Source of the DNA: Desulfobacteraceae bacterium
GTDB lineage: Bacteria > Desulfobacterota > Desulfobacteria > Desulfobacterales > Desulfobacteraceae
Assembly: GCA_022712835.1 (NCBI GenBank)
Contig: JAFLJU010000383.1
Location: 1 to 18,790 of the forward strand
Length of the DNA stretch: 18,790 nt
Reading direction: 5' to 3'
The translations under genes were made by a program, and so were the position numbers. Positions 7,128 to 13,820 of this stretch are shown in pieces. The notes beneath the pieces are model-generated. The model did not search any database, was not told the origin of the DNA, and saw only the letters and a list, made by a program, of their open reading frames with translations. The number at the start of each line of letters is the position of its first letter. Positions within the stretch are counted from its first letter, which is position 1.

Positions 7128-7135
7128 CCTCCTCC
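7128..7135 (-). promoter_or_regulatory. Strong ribosome binding site that decides the binding-protein start
   Basis: The minus strand reads GGAGGAGG, then CT, then GTG (7125..7123). Pairing through the upstream GGAGG gives a 5-base spacer. Because this site lies inside the reading frame of the longer ATG alternative at 7167, it argues that translation begins at the GTG. Starting there also places the hydrophobic signal segment right at the N-terminus. Confidence 0.7.
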
Positions 7136-7242
7136 ATCTTTAATATTGGCGAATTGATGGCAAACAATAACCCAACTTGGAAGTGAGATCAAACAATACC
7201 TTTTTATTTTCCACTATTTCATCCTAAGCCTTGGATTTTATC

Positions 7243-7365
7243 ATGGCCCAGTCAGCGATATATAATCTTGATGTTTACCAACAGCGCAACCCTAAAGCAA
7301 GCGAATTACAAATGCGTTGAAAACCATTTTGAAGAACTGGAACGGACATGGGACTATATGTATAT
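7243..7365 (+). pseudogene. Decayed IS91-family transposase N-terminal fragment
   Basis: Reading from ATG 7243 gives Val-Tyr-Gln-Gln-Arg-Asn-Pro-Lys-Ala-Ser-Glu-Leu, then a stop at 7318. Shifting to the frame that starts with TGC at 7313 continues as Cys-Val-Glu-Asn-His-Phe-Glu-Glu-Leu-Glu-Arg-Thr-Trp-Asp. From memory of the family, IS91/IS801-type Y2 transposases begin with 'YxPRxPxxSxLYxCVEDHFEELExxWD', so the two pieces fit either side of one small frameshift (net loss of two bases near 7305-7312). Similarity stops after Trp-Asp-Tyr, and the rest of the element is absent. The fragment lies in the gap between two minus-strand transcription units and has no function that I can see. Confidence 0.65.
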
Positions 7366-7436
7366 ATGCATCCCGCCTGGATATTTCATGAAAAATGGTG
7401 TCTGAAAGAGATATATTCTATTTACCCATAATGATA

Positions 7437-9023
7437 TTATATCTTTGAAGATTTAAAATCTTTCAGCACCAGTTTGGCGGTTTCTCTGCCTCCCATCATG
7501 ACCGGGGTGTAGCCGCCGCCATGGGACCAGGCACTGGAAAGATACAATCCTTTGATGGGGGTTTTCGACTTCAGGTGGGGTTGGTTGCGGTCGTATCCGT
7601 ATATGGCGCCATTGGTATTGCCGGTGTAAAAAACGTTGGTTAACGGGGTGCCGATTTCCATAACTTCAATTTTATTTGCAAGACCTGGAATAAGCTTTTT
7701 TTCAACTCGTTTCACAAAGGCTTGGGCAATCCGTTCCTTTTCTTTGTTGTATGCATTTTTTTGGTTATTGAAATAATCGGATTCAAATTTTTTCCAGGGG
7801 TCGTAATCTGAAAGACACATGATGGATACGGTGGATTTACCCGGTGCTGAATATCCGTCAAATAAATTGTCGTAAAGGGTGATGCTGATGCCTGAGTCTG
7901 CCAGGTCCTTTTGGGAGAACAATTCATTGTTTTGGGTGCCGCCGGGTCCTGAAAGGTCAATTCCATAATTCTTGATATGATCAATTGTGCTGTTAAGTCC
8001 CAGCCAGACCACAAAACTGGACAAAGAGGTCTGTCTTTTTTTTGTCTGATCCAAAAAGAATTTGGGGATAAATTTTTTGGGTATCATTTGATTTATCAGG
8101 ACCGGAACAGGACAATTGGCGATCACTGTTTTTGCAGGATAGGTCTTGCCCCTGGTGTCTTTTACGCCGGTGATGGACCGGGTTTTATCAAACAGGATGT
8201 GTTCTACCTGAGTGTTGTAATGGATTTTTCCATTCTTGTGTTGAATGCCAGAGGCTAAGGTATCGCTTAAATCCTGGGACCGGGTTTTATAATATTGTCC
8301 GCCATGGACAAGATATTCACCCGTGGCAATGGCATAAAAAAGGGCATTGATTTTTTCCGGGGGCAGTCCGTAATAACCTGAGAAAACGGACATGCAGGTT
8401 TTCACATCTACATCTTTCACATGGAGATTCATCCATTGCGCCAAAGAGAGCGGTTCAAGTGTTGCCATCATGGATGTTTTAACGTGTTTATCGCCCCAGA
8501 GTTCTGCAATGACCTGTTCCATTTGGGAATAAAAAGCGTGGATACCTTGTTTTTCATGGGGAAAGGTTTTTGATAATTCTTTTTTAACGCCTTCAGGATT
8601 TTTGGCTGGCAGGGTAACATCAAAGGTTGGGGTGATAATTCGCCTCAGTTCCGGTGTATATGCCACTTTGAGCTTGTCCCAGAGCCCGAGATCGGAAAGA
8701 ATCATCTGGGGCATGGCATGTTCGGCCACAGTTGCTTCCAAAGAAACATCAAAACTAAAATCGCCCCGATCAAAAGAGGTGGCATATCCGCCGGGAATGC
8801 TGTGTTGTTCAAGAACGGTGACATCAAACCCGAATTTCGCAAGATATGCCGCACTGACAAGGCCGCCAAGTCCTGAGCCGATGACAACAATGGGAAATTC
8901 TTTTTTATTTGGAATCTGGGCTGCCAGAGCGTCCAGGCCTGTCCAGTCGATTGCGGCGGCACTGGATGCCAAAGCCAGGGTTTTTAAAAATTTGCGTCTG
9001 GACAATGTTTGTGAAAATGTCAT
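7437..9023 (-). CDS. Tat-exported FAD-dependent oxidoreductase, CrtI/retinol-saturase-like
   Basis: 528 aa. The N-terminus has a twin-arginine signal, Ser-Arg-Arg-Lys-Phe-Leu-Lys (8-14), with a hydrophobic core and Ala-Leu-Ala-Ala-Gln at about 32-36. A Rossmann FAD motif follows: Val-Val-Ile-Gly-Ser-Gly-Leu-Gly-Gly (46-54), ending at Glu72 and Pro-Gly-Gly-Tyr-Ala. The C-terminal Leu-Tyr-Leu-Ser-Ser-Ala-Trp-Ser-His-Gly-Gly-Gly-Tyr block resembles the end of the phytoene desaturase/all-trans-retinol 13,14-reductase group. The substrate is unknown; a carotenoid-like or other polyene/lipid is an inference from the family. Export of a folded flavoprotein fits the Tat route. The ATG at 9023 has AAGGAGG 8 bases ahead. 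It lies 44 bp downstream of the DUF2141 gene and is probably co-transcribed from the promoter at 9563-9590. Confidence 0.85.
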   Translation of the reverse strand: MTFSQTLSRRKFLKTLALASSAAAIDWTGLDALAAQIPNKKEFPIVVIGSGLGGLVSAAYLAKFGFDVTVLEQHSIPGGYATSFDRGDFSFDVSLEATVAEHAMPQMILSDLGLWDKLKVAYTPELRRIITPTFDVTLPAKNPEGVKKELSKTFPHEKQGIHAFYSQMEQVIAELWGDKHVKTSMMATLEPLSLAQWMNLHVKDVDVKTCMSVFSGYYGLPPEKINALFYAIATGEYLVHGGQYYKTRSQDLSDTLASGIQHKNGKIHYNTQVEHILFDKTRSITGVKDTRGKTYPAKTVIANCPVPVLINQMIPKKFIPKFFLDQTKKRQTSLSSFVVWLGLNSTIDHIKNYGIDLSGPGGTQNNELFSQKDLADSGISITLYDNLFDGYSAPGKSTVSIMCLSDYDPWKKFESDYFNNQKNAYNKEKERIAQAFVKRVEKKLIPGLANKIEVMEIGTPLTNVFYTGNTNGAIYGYDRNQPHLKSKTPIKGLYLSSAWSHGGGYTPVMMGGRETAKLVLKDFKSSKI

Positions 9024-9067
9024 GGGATGATCCTCCTTAATCTATACTAAAGTTCATTTTAGATGGG

Positions 9068-9508
9068 TTATTGAATTTGGATGGATATTTTATGTTTTGG
9101 GGATGCCAATTGAAAGCGCGCATCTTCATAATCCGGAGGGCCAAAGCTCCCCTTAGCATTATTGGAAAATCCATACTTTTCTTTGGGAATACCAAATATC
9201 CGGGTATCCAGTTCATCATTGCCGTTTTCATCATGAAAAACTTTAATCGCATACTCCCCATAAGGAAGTGTGATTATCTGGATCACCTCATTGTTTACTA
9301 TTTTGTAATTAAAGCCCTTGTAGGGGTTTCCCTCTGACTCATAATTGTCTTTGGAATTGATAAGGGCCACTTTGGCCACGCCATCGGTGTTGTCAAATCC
9401 TGTGATGCGGATTTCGAGGGTGGTAGTTGCCGGTGTGATCTGACCGGCCAGTGCGGTTTGTCCAATTGTCATCAGAAGAATGGAAAAAAGGATTAAAAGC
9501 GGTTTCAT
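9068..9508 (-). CDS. Secreted DUF2141 domain protein
   Basis: 146 aa. A clear Sec signal peptide (residues 1-21, ending Thr-Ala-Leu-Ala before Gly-Gln) precedes a small beta-sandwich-like domain. The DUF2141 pattern is visible: Gly-Val-Ala-Lys-Val-Ala-Leu near the start, then Leu-Pro-Tyr-Gly-Glu-Tyr-Ala-Ile-Lys-Val-Phe-His-Asp-Glu-Asn-Gly-Asn-Asp-Glu-Leu-Asp, then Pro-Lys-Glu-Lys-Tyr-Gly-Phe-Ser-Asn-Asn-Ala. The Asp/Asn-rich turn after His could bind a metal such as calcium (inference). No biochemical role is established for the family. The ATG at 9508 has AAGGAG 8 bases ahead, and a good promoter with a LytTR-type repeat array lies just upstream. It is the first gene of the two-gene unit with the oxidoreductase, and both products act outside the cytoplasm. 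Confidence 0.85.
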   Translation of the reverse strand: MKPLLILFSILLMTIGQTALAGQITPATTTLEIRITGFDNTDGVAKVALINSKDNYESEGNPYKGFNYKIVNNEVIQIITLPYGEYAIKVFHDENGNDELDTRIFGIPKEKYGFSNNAKGSFGPPDYEDARFQLASPKHKISIQIQ

Positions 9509-9562
9509 TGGTTTGTCTCCTTAGGTATGTCGGGCGGTATTACCCGTTCAATCTTGCTTGGA

Positions 9563-9590
9563 ATCATAGGGTTTTGAATGACAATGACAA
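9563..9590 (-). promoter_or_regulatory. Sigma70-type promoter for the DUF2141-oxidoreductase unit
   Basis: On the minus strand the -35 TTGTCA (9590..9585; 5 of 6 to TTGACA) and -10 TATGAT (9568..9563; 5 of 6 to TATAAT) are separated by 16 bases. They point toward the DUF2141 start at 9508, leaving a leader of roughly 45-50 bases. The LytTR-like direct repeats begin 10 bases upstream of the -35, a typical activator position. Confidence 0.55.
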
Positions 9591-9599
9591 TCAAATGGA

Positions 9600-9649
9600 G
9601 ACGAATGGAAAATTTAAGTGATGAATGGTCAAATTTGGAGGATGAATGG
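9600..9649 (-). promoter_or_regulatory. Three direct repeats matching a LytTR operator
   Basis: On the minus strand the 9-mers are CCATTCATC (9649..9641), CCATTCATC (9628..9620) and CCATTCGTC (9608..9600), with periods of 21 and 20 bases (two helical turns). With the preceding base included, each fits 8 of 9 positions of the LytTR consensus as I remember it, [TA][AC][CA]GTTN[AG][TG]; the single deviation is the same G-to-A in all three. The last copy is also one base from the AlgR site CCGTTCGTC. LytTR regulators bind just such pairs of repeats spaced by 11-13 bases, and one is encoded at 10806-11588. The array points at the DUF2141 promoter. Confidence 0.65.
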
Positions 9650-9777
9650 AGTTGCACAACCCAAAGGCTTTTAGTACCTTGGAGTATACCCTTGACGTTG
9701 AATAACCTGAAGGTCAGACCTAAAAATTTTAATGCAACATTAGGGGTAAAGATTAACATTATTAAAGAGCTTGGTTT

Positions 9778-10809
9778 ATGAAACACTCAAAAAATGCAAT
9801 ATTCTCTCTGGTAATTACAGCGGTTTTTAACACAGCCATCGCTTTGGTATTAACTTTTATGGTTATTAGGGAGCCTCGATTTTGGGAGATATTTATCATT
9901 TCACAATTCACAGGCCTGTCCATCTGTTTATTTGTTGATCTGGGTATATTTATCAGTGAAGAAATACTTAAAAAATGGATGGTGGTATGTATCGCAGCGG
10001 GTTTAATCGTTGGTGTGGTGATCGGCGGATTGCTAAGCTGGGGATTTATATCTTCTTTTGACGGATTATCTGTAAGTTATTATTATGAGCATGTGTTTTC
10101 ATATATCGCGGTGTTTGGTGTGGTGTTCGGTGTTCCCATTATATATTTTTTTACGGCCAGGGAAAAACTGGTCGAGTCGGAAAAAAGAATACAAAATGAA
10201 AAAATAAAACGTCTGTCCATGGAAAAAGAAGCAGCCATGACAACATTACGATTGTTACAGGCCCAGATCGAACCCCATTTTTTATTTAACACCCTGTCCA
10301 ATGTGATCTCGCTTTTTGATATTGATGTGGATAAAGCCAGGCAAATGCTCATTGATGTGAATGAATATTTGCGGATTTCGCTTTTGCGAACCCGGCAGGA
10401 GATGGTGACATTGTCCCAGGAGCTGGATCTGGTTCGCCGATATCTGGATATTTTTAAAATCCGGATGGGAAAAAGACTCTCCTATGAGATCAATGACTCG
10501 ACCGGCCACCCTCATTTTTTATTTCCACCCTTAATTGTTCAGCCTCTGGTTGAAAATGCCATCAAGTACGGGTTGGAGCCAAAAATTGACGGCGGGAAAA
10601 TAAGCATTGACTGCAGGATTGAAAACGATATGCTGAATATTGAGATTTGTGATACCGGCAGGGGGCTGGATGATAATGCCAGCCAGGCCGGTATTGGTAT
10701 TAACAATGTCAGCCAACGGCTTGAAAGTATTTATGGGACAACAGCCAGCCTGGTATTGACTCAAAATCATCCTTCAGGGGTAACAGCCACAATCAAGGTA
10801 CCGCTATGA
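9778..10809 (+). CDS. LytS/YehU-type sensor histidine kinase
   Basis: 343 aa. Four membrane segments (about 8-30, 37-60, 67-90 and 107-127) make up the sensor, with almost no soluble input domain. A short coiled coil follows, then the His_kinase domain of the LytS family with the H-box Gln-Ile-Glu-Pro-His167-Phe-Leu-Phe-Asn-Thr-Leu. Next is an HATPase domain with Val-Glu-Asn-Ala-Ile-Lys-Tyr-Gly (N-box) and Asp-Thr-Gly-Arg-Gly-Leu (G1), then Gly-Ile-Gly-Ile-Asn-Asn-Val. It phosphorylates the LytTR regulator whose ATG overlaps its stop (ATGA at 10806-10809). The signal is unknown; the membrane-only sensor suggests an envelope or small hydrophobic cue. The ribosome binding site is modest (AAAGAG). 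Divergent from the DUF2141 gene across 269 bp; in 9650-9777 I see no convincing promoter for this gene. Confidence 0.92.
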   Translation: MKHSKNAIFSLVITAVFNTAIALVLTFMVIREPRFWEIFIISQFTGLSICLFVDLGIFISEEILKKWMVVCIAAGLIVGVVIGGLLSWGFISSFDGLSVSYYYEHVFSYIAVFGVVFGVPIIYFFTAREKLVESEKRIQNEKIKRLSMEKEAAMTTLRLLQAQIEPHFLFNTLSNVISLFDIDVDKARQMLIDVNEYLRISLLRTRQEMVTLSQELDLVRRYLDIFKIRMGKRLSYEINDSTGHPHFLFPPLIVQPLVENAIKYGLEPKIDGGKISIDCRIENDMLNIEICDTGRGLDDNASQAGIGINNVSQRLESIYGTTASLVLTQNHPSGVTATIKVPL

Positions 10810-11588
10810 AACAAGTGACCGCCATTGTCGCAGATGATGAAGAAAATTTAAGAATCGGTATCATAAAACTGCTTGAAAAATTATGGCCGCAATTAATCGT
10901 TTTGGGCCAGGTAGAAAACGGAGTTACAGCCCTGTCTTTGATCCACAGCACAAAACCGGATATCGCATTTCTAGATATTCAAATGCCGGGCATGAGCGGT
11001 ATTGAAGTGGCTAAGCAAGTATCTGGTTTCTGCGAAGTTGTTTTTATCACAGCCTATGATCAGTATGCTGTCCAGGCGTTTGAAAGTGAGGCTATGGATT
11101 ATATTTTAAAGCCGGTGACAAAAGATCGTTTGCAGACCACCATTTTGCGATTAAAAAAGCAGTTGGAAACAAAAGAGAAGTTGAATACAAAAGAGAAGGT
11201 CCTTGATGTGGATGAAAAGATGCAACGGGTCATCCAGGTTCTGGAAAACAGGCAGGCACCGGATTATTTAAGGCTGGTAAAGGTAAAGACAGGCACTGAT
11301 CTTCGTTTTGTTCCGGTCTCTCAAATTTTTTATTTCAAAGCGGAAGACAAGTACACCATTGTCCGGACTGCAACCCATGAATTTTTAATAAAAACCCCTG
11401 TTAAGGAGCTTGAAAATACTCTTGATCCAAGCCGGTTCTGGCGGGTGCATCGCAGTTCAATTGTCAATATCGATAAAATTAAGGTCAGCAAGCGATCGTT
11501 TACCAATCAAATGATGGTGGGATTTGATGGAGTAGATCAGCTCATTGCCGTCAGCCGGTCCTATGAACATTTGTTCAAGCAGATGTAG
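10806..11588 (+). CDS. LytTR family response regulator
   Basis: 260 aa. The receiver domain (about 1-115) has the acidic Ala-Asp-Asp-Glu-Glu (9-13), phospho-acceptor Asp57 in Phe-Leu-Asp-Ile-Gln-Met-Pro-Gly, the Thr at Phe-Ile-Thr-Ala-Tyr and Lys102-Pro. A charged linker (about 116-150) contains an 18-bp tandem duplication. The LytTR DNA-binding domain (about 155-255) shows Ile-Phe-Tyr-Phe-Lys-Ala-Glu-Asp-Lys-Tyr and the hallmark Phe-Trp-Arg-Val-His-Arg-Ser-Ser-Ile-Val-Asn. It forms an operon with the upstream LytS-like kinase. The likely target is the repeat array at 9600-9649. The 210 bases after its stop hold no terminator that I can recognise before gspG. Confidence 0.95.
   Translation: MKQVTAIVADDEENLRIGIIKLLEKLWPQLIVLGQVENGVTALSLIHSTKPDIAFLDIQMPGMSGIEVAKQVSGFCEVVFITAYDQYAVQAFESEAMDYILKPVTKDRLQTTILRLKKQLETKEKLNTKEKVLDVDEKMQRVIQVLENRQAPDYLRLVKVKTGTDLRFVPVSQIFYFKAEDKYTIVRTATHEFLIKTPVKELENTLDPSRFWRVHRSSIVNIDKIKVSKRSFTNQMMVGFDGVDQLIAVSRSYEHLFKQM
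11163..11198 (+). repeat. 18-bp tandem duplication in the response-regulator linker
   Basis: Two adjacent 18-mers (11163-11180 and 11181-11198) differ at two positions and encode Leu-Glu-Thr-Lys-Glu-Lys then Leu-Asn-Thr-Lys-Glu-Lys. They lie in the flexible linker between the receiver and LytTR domains, so the frame is kept and the effect is a longer, more charged linker. Confidence 0.8.
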
Positions 11589-11798
11589 CAGGAATAACAA
11601 AGGGTCAAATTTTCATGAAATATTATGGTTTTCCCCCTATTGCTTTTCTCTCCTGTCCCTGGTGTATCAAGTTAGGGTTGATGGAAATTGGCAAGCAAAA
11701 GATGTGTCATCGCCTTTACTTTCCACGGTGTTATTGCTAAATATTACGAAGATGTTCATTTACTGATGACACAAAAATACCCTAGGGGTAGGAGAACA

Positions 11799-12233
11799 AT
11801 GATTCATAATGATAAAGGGTTTTCGTTCATAGAGCTGATGGTGGTGGTCATCATCCTGGGTATACTAGCCAGCATGATTGTCCCCCGCTACATGGGGAGA
11901 ACCGATGAGGCAAAGGCGGTAAAGGCAAAAATAGATATTGTTGCCATTGAAACCAGCCTGAAAATGTACAAACTGGACAATGGCACCTATCCGTCAACAG
12001 AACAAGGACTTGCGGCACTGATTGAAAAACCCACCACGGAACCCACCGCAGTCAACTGGAGTGAAGACGGTTATCTCGACAAAAAAAGAATCCCCAAGGA
12101 TCCCTGGCAACGGGAATATCTCTATTTATGCCCGGGCGTAAACGGAGATTATGATATTTTATCCTATGGGGCAGACGGGGCTCCCGGGGGTGAGAAAAAA
12201 AATAAAGATATCAAAAGCTGGGAGATTGAATAG
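11799..12233 (+). CDS. gspG: Type II secretion major pseudopilin GspG
   Basis: 144 aa. It is the major subunit of the T2SS pseudopilus. A short leader, Met-Ile-His-Asn-Asp-Lys-Gly, is cleaved by prepilin peptidase after Gly7. Then come Phe-Ser-Phe-Ile-Glu (Glu5 present) and a hydrophobic helix. GspG-specific features follow: [16 protein letters not shown], and the calcium-loop block [11 protein letters not shown] with Asp-Ile-Lys-Ser-Trp-Glu at the end. The start at 11799 is preceded by AGGAG (11790-11794). A longer in-frame ATG at 11688 would put 37 extra residues before the leader and is rejected. A small hairpin (TACCC/GGGTA, 11778-11790) abuts the ribosome binding site. First gene of the T2SS run; the 210-bp gap upstream contains no promoter I trust. 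Confidence 0.95.
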   Translation: MIHNDKGFSFIELMVVVIILGILASMIVPRYMGRTDEAKAVKAKIDIVAIETSLKMYKLDNGTYPSTEQGLAALIEKPTTEPTAVNWSEDGYLDKKRIPKDPWQREYLYLCPGVNGDYDILSYGADGAPGGEKKNKDIKSWEIE

Positions 12234-12732
12234 CCCCCAAAACATATCCGGGTTCACCCTGATTGAACTTATGGTTGTCATCATGATTATCTCAACCATG
12301 CTTTTTTTCTCCATGCCCATGTTCAAAGCAGCCGGTATTTTCCAAAATAAAAATCAGGAAATCGGAAAGCTGATCCGGTTGATTCAGTCCCTGAAAAGCA
12401 AATCGGTCCAGGAAGACATGGATTTTTTTCTCCATTTTTCCCTGGAATCGAATACACTCTGGATAACCGATTCCTCCATGGATGAGAATGAAAAACAGAC
12501 AGCCCGGGACAACGAAATAGAGTTGCTTCATGATCTTAGGATCACCCGCATTGAGTTTCCCCGCCATAATGATAACCAAACCGTTGTCATCGGATTCAGC
12601 AAAAAAGGATATTCAGATATGGCCATCCTTCATATGGACGATGGCCAGGACCTGGTCTCACTGAAAATCGAACCATTTTTAATGGCTGTGGATTCCATTC
12701 CAGGACACATCTCGTTCAATGACTGCATTTAA
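12190..12732 (+). CDS. gspH: Type II secretion minor pseudopilin GspH
   Basis: About 180 aa. A type IV pilin-like N-terminus is clear: Ile-Ser-Gly, then Phe-Thr-Leu-Ile-Glu-Leu-Met-Val-Val (Glu5 present) and a hydrophobic helix. The globular part is poorly conserved; assignment as GspH rests on its place between gspG and gspI, where this minor pseudopilin is usual. The start is uncertain. GTG at 12190 gives a 21-residue basic leader (Met-Arg-Lys-Lys-Ile-Lys) overlapping the gspG end by 44 bp. The TTG at 12226 has GGGAG too close (1 base), and the ATG at 12151 lies further inside gspG. It is probably translated by coupling to gspG. Confidence 0.82.
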   Translation: MRKKIKISKAGRLNSPQNISGFTLIELMVVIMIISTMLFFSMPMFKAAGIFQNKNQEIGKLIRLIQSLKSKSVQEDMDFFLHFSLESNTLWITDSSMDENEKQTARDNEIELLHDLRITRIEFPRHNDNQTVVIGFSKKGYSDMAILHMDDGQDLVSLKIEPFLMAVDSIPGHISFNDCI

Positions 12733-13159
12733 ACCTTATATCCTGCCCCATATCCCACAGCGGAACGAAAAGGGGTTTACACTGCTTGAAATCATGGTCA
12801 GCATTGCGGTGCTTGCCCTGGTCATGGTCACCCTTTTCAGACTTCAGTCCGGCACCATTAAACTGGCCGAACATGGGAAATTCAATAGCCTGGCACCCTT
12901 TCTGGCCAGGCAGCAATTGACTGCCCTTGAACAGGAATTAGACTCGCCACCCCGTCTTACCGGGGCCTTTGGAGATGATTATCAAGGCTATGAATGGTCC
13001 GCGGTCATAAAAAATGCGGATTTTGAAGAACCGGCTATTATTTCAGAAAAACAATTTGAAAATTTCAAACGAATAGACCTTGAAATAACCTATTCGAACA
13101 AGGGCCGGTCCTATAAAATAACCTCATGGAGATATCAGGTTGAGGATGAAGACAATTAA
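12719..13159 (+). CDS. gspI: Type II secretion minor pseudopilin GspI
   Basis: 146 aa. The leader ends Asn-Glu-Lys-Gly19, followed by Phe-Thr-Leu-Leu-Glu-Ile-Met-Val-Ser-Ile-Ala-Val-Leu (Glu5 present), the motif typical of GspI. The C-terminal Ile-Thr-Ser-Trp-Arg-Tyr-Gln strand fits the small GspI domain. GspI nucleates the pseudopilus tip together with GspJ and GspK. The ATG at 12719 overlaps the gspH stop by 14 bp, and the gspJ start overlaps the end of this gene, so the minor pseudopilins are translationally telescoped. Confidence 0.88.
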   Translation: MTAFKPYILPHIPQRNEKGFTLLEIMVSIAVLALVMVTLFRLQSGTIKLAEHGKFNSLAPFLARQQLTALEQELDSPPRLTGAFGDDYQGYEWSAVIKNADFEEPAIISEKQFENFKRIDLEITYSNKGRSYKITSWRYQVEDEDN

Positions 13160-13820
13160 AACAGATCTTCAAGGCTTCACCTTGATTGAAATTCTTGTGG
13201 CCACCGTTATTTTTTCGGTGACCATGATCACTCTTTTTTCCGCATTCAATGCTTTTTTATCTTCCGGAAGCCTTGTTAAAAAGGAAGTTACCCAAAATGA
13301 CCGTTTCGTTCCAGGACTGAAAACCATGCTTTCAGACCTGGAACAAATTTTTGTTCTGCAACCTCCACGATACATCAAACCTGGGTTTAATTCACCGCCG
13401 GATCCATTTGCGTTTACAGGAACCCCATCGGATACCGGTGGCAAAGATTTTTCACAACTTTCCTTTACCAGCCTGAACCATACTGGACCGGTGGCAGCCC
13501 CGGGAAACGGGGTGGCAAAGATTGTATACTATGTGAACCGCCATGAAGACCGGTTTGACCTGCTTCGCTCCGAAAGACTTGCCCCCTACCCAGGAGAACC
13601 CGACCCCTGTTCCGACCCGGTCCTTTTCAAGGATATTACCGGATTCAAGCTAAGCTATACAGATACCAATGGAGATGAACATGATTCCTGGGACTCTGAA
13701 TCAAAGGAGTTTGACTTTATTTTCCCGGCCAGGGTGCAAATAAAAATCAAGCTGGAAGAAAACAGCAGATCCATCATAACGGCAATAACACTGCCAGCAA
13801 ACAGAAAGGCCCTTGAATAA
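13146..13820 (+). CDS. gspJ: Type II secretion minor pseudopilin GspJ
   Basis: 224 aa from ATG 13146. A short leader Met-Lys-Thr-Ile-Lys-Thr-Asp-Leu-Gln-Gly10 is followed by Phe-Thr-Leu-Ile-Glu-Ile-Leu-Val-Ala-Thr (Glu5 present). The body is the larger GspJ-type pseudopilin domain, with Val-Tyr-Tyr-Val-Asn-Arg and Leu-Leu-Arg-Ser-Glu-Arg-Leu resembling the conserved 'YYV...L.R' segment of the family, then Asp-Ile-Thr-Gly-Phe-Lys-Leu-Ser-Tyr. A TTG at 13140 is an alternative start two codons earlier; the ATG is preferred. It overlaps gspI by 14 bp and its TAA shares one base with the gspK ATG. Confidence 0.9.
   Translation: MKTIKTDLQGFTLIEILVATVIFSVTMITLFSAFNAFLSSGSLVKKEVTQNDRFVPGLKTMLSDLEQIFVLQPPRYIKPGFNSPPDPFAFTGTPSDTGGKDFSQLSFTSLNHTGPVAAPGNGVAKIVYYVNRHEDRFDLLRSERLAPYPGEPDPCSDPVLFKDITGFKLSYTDTNGDEHDSWDSESKEFDFIFPARVQIKIKLEENSRSIITAITLPANRKALE

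Noticed and set aside
9505..9786. Minus-strand open frame of about 93 codons and a plus-strand one of about 67 codons in the divergent gap
   Set aside because: They cover the promoter and repeat array, lack good ribosome binding sites and show no protein-like features.
11688..11798. 37-codon N-terminal extension of gspG
   Set aside because: It would place a long non-signal stretch before the pilin leader; the ATG at 11799 has the ribosome binding site and gives a standard seven-residue leader.
11589..11798. Candidate gspG promoter (TTTACT, 17 bases, TAAATA)
   Set aside because: The -10 matches only 3 of 6 positions and nothing else supports it.
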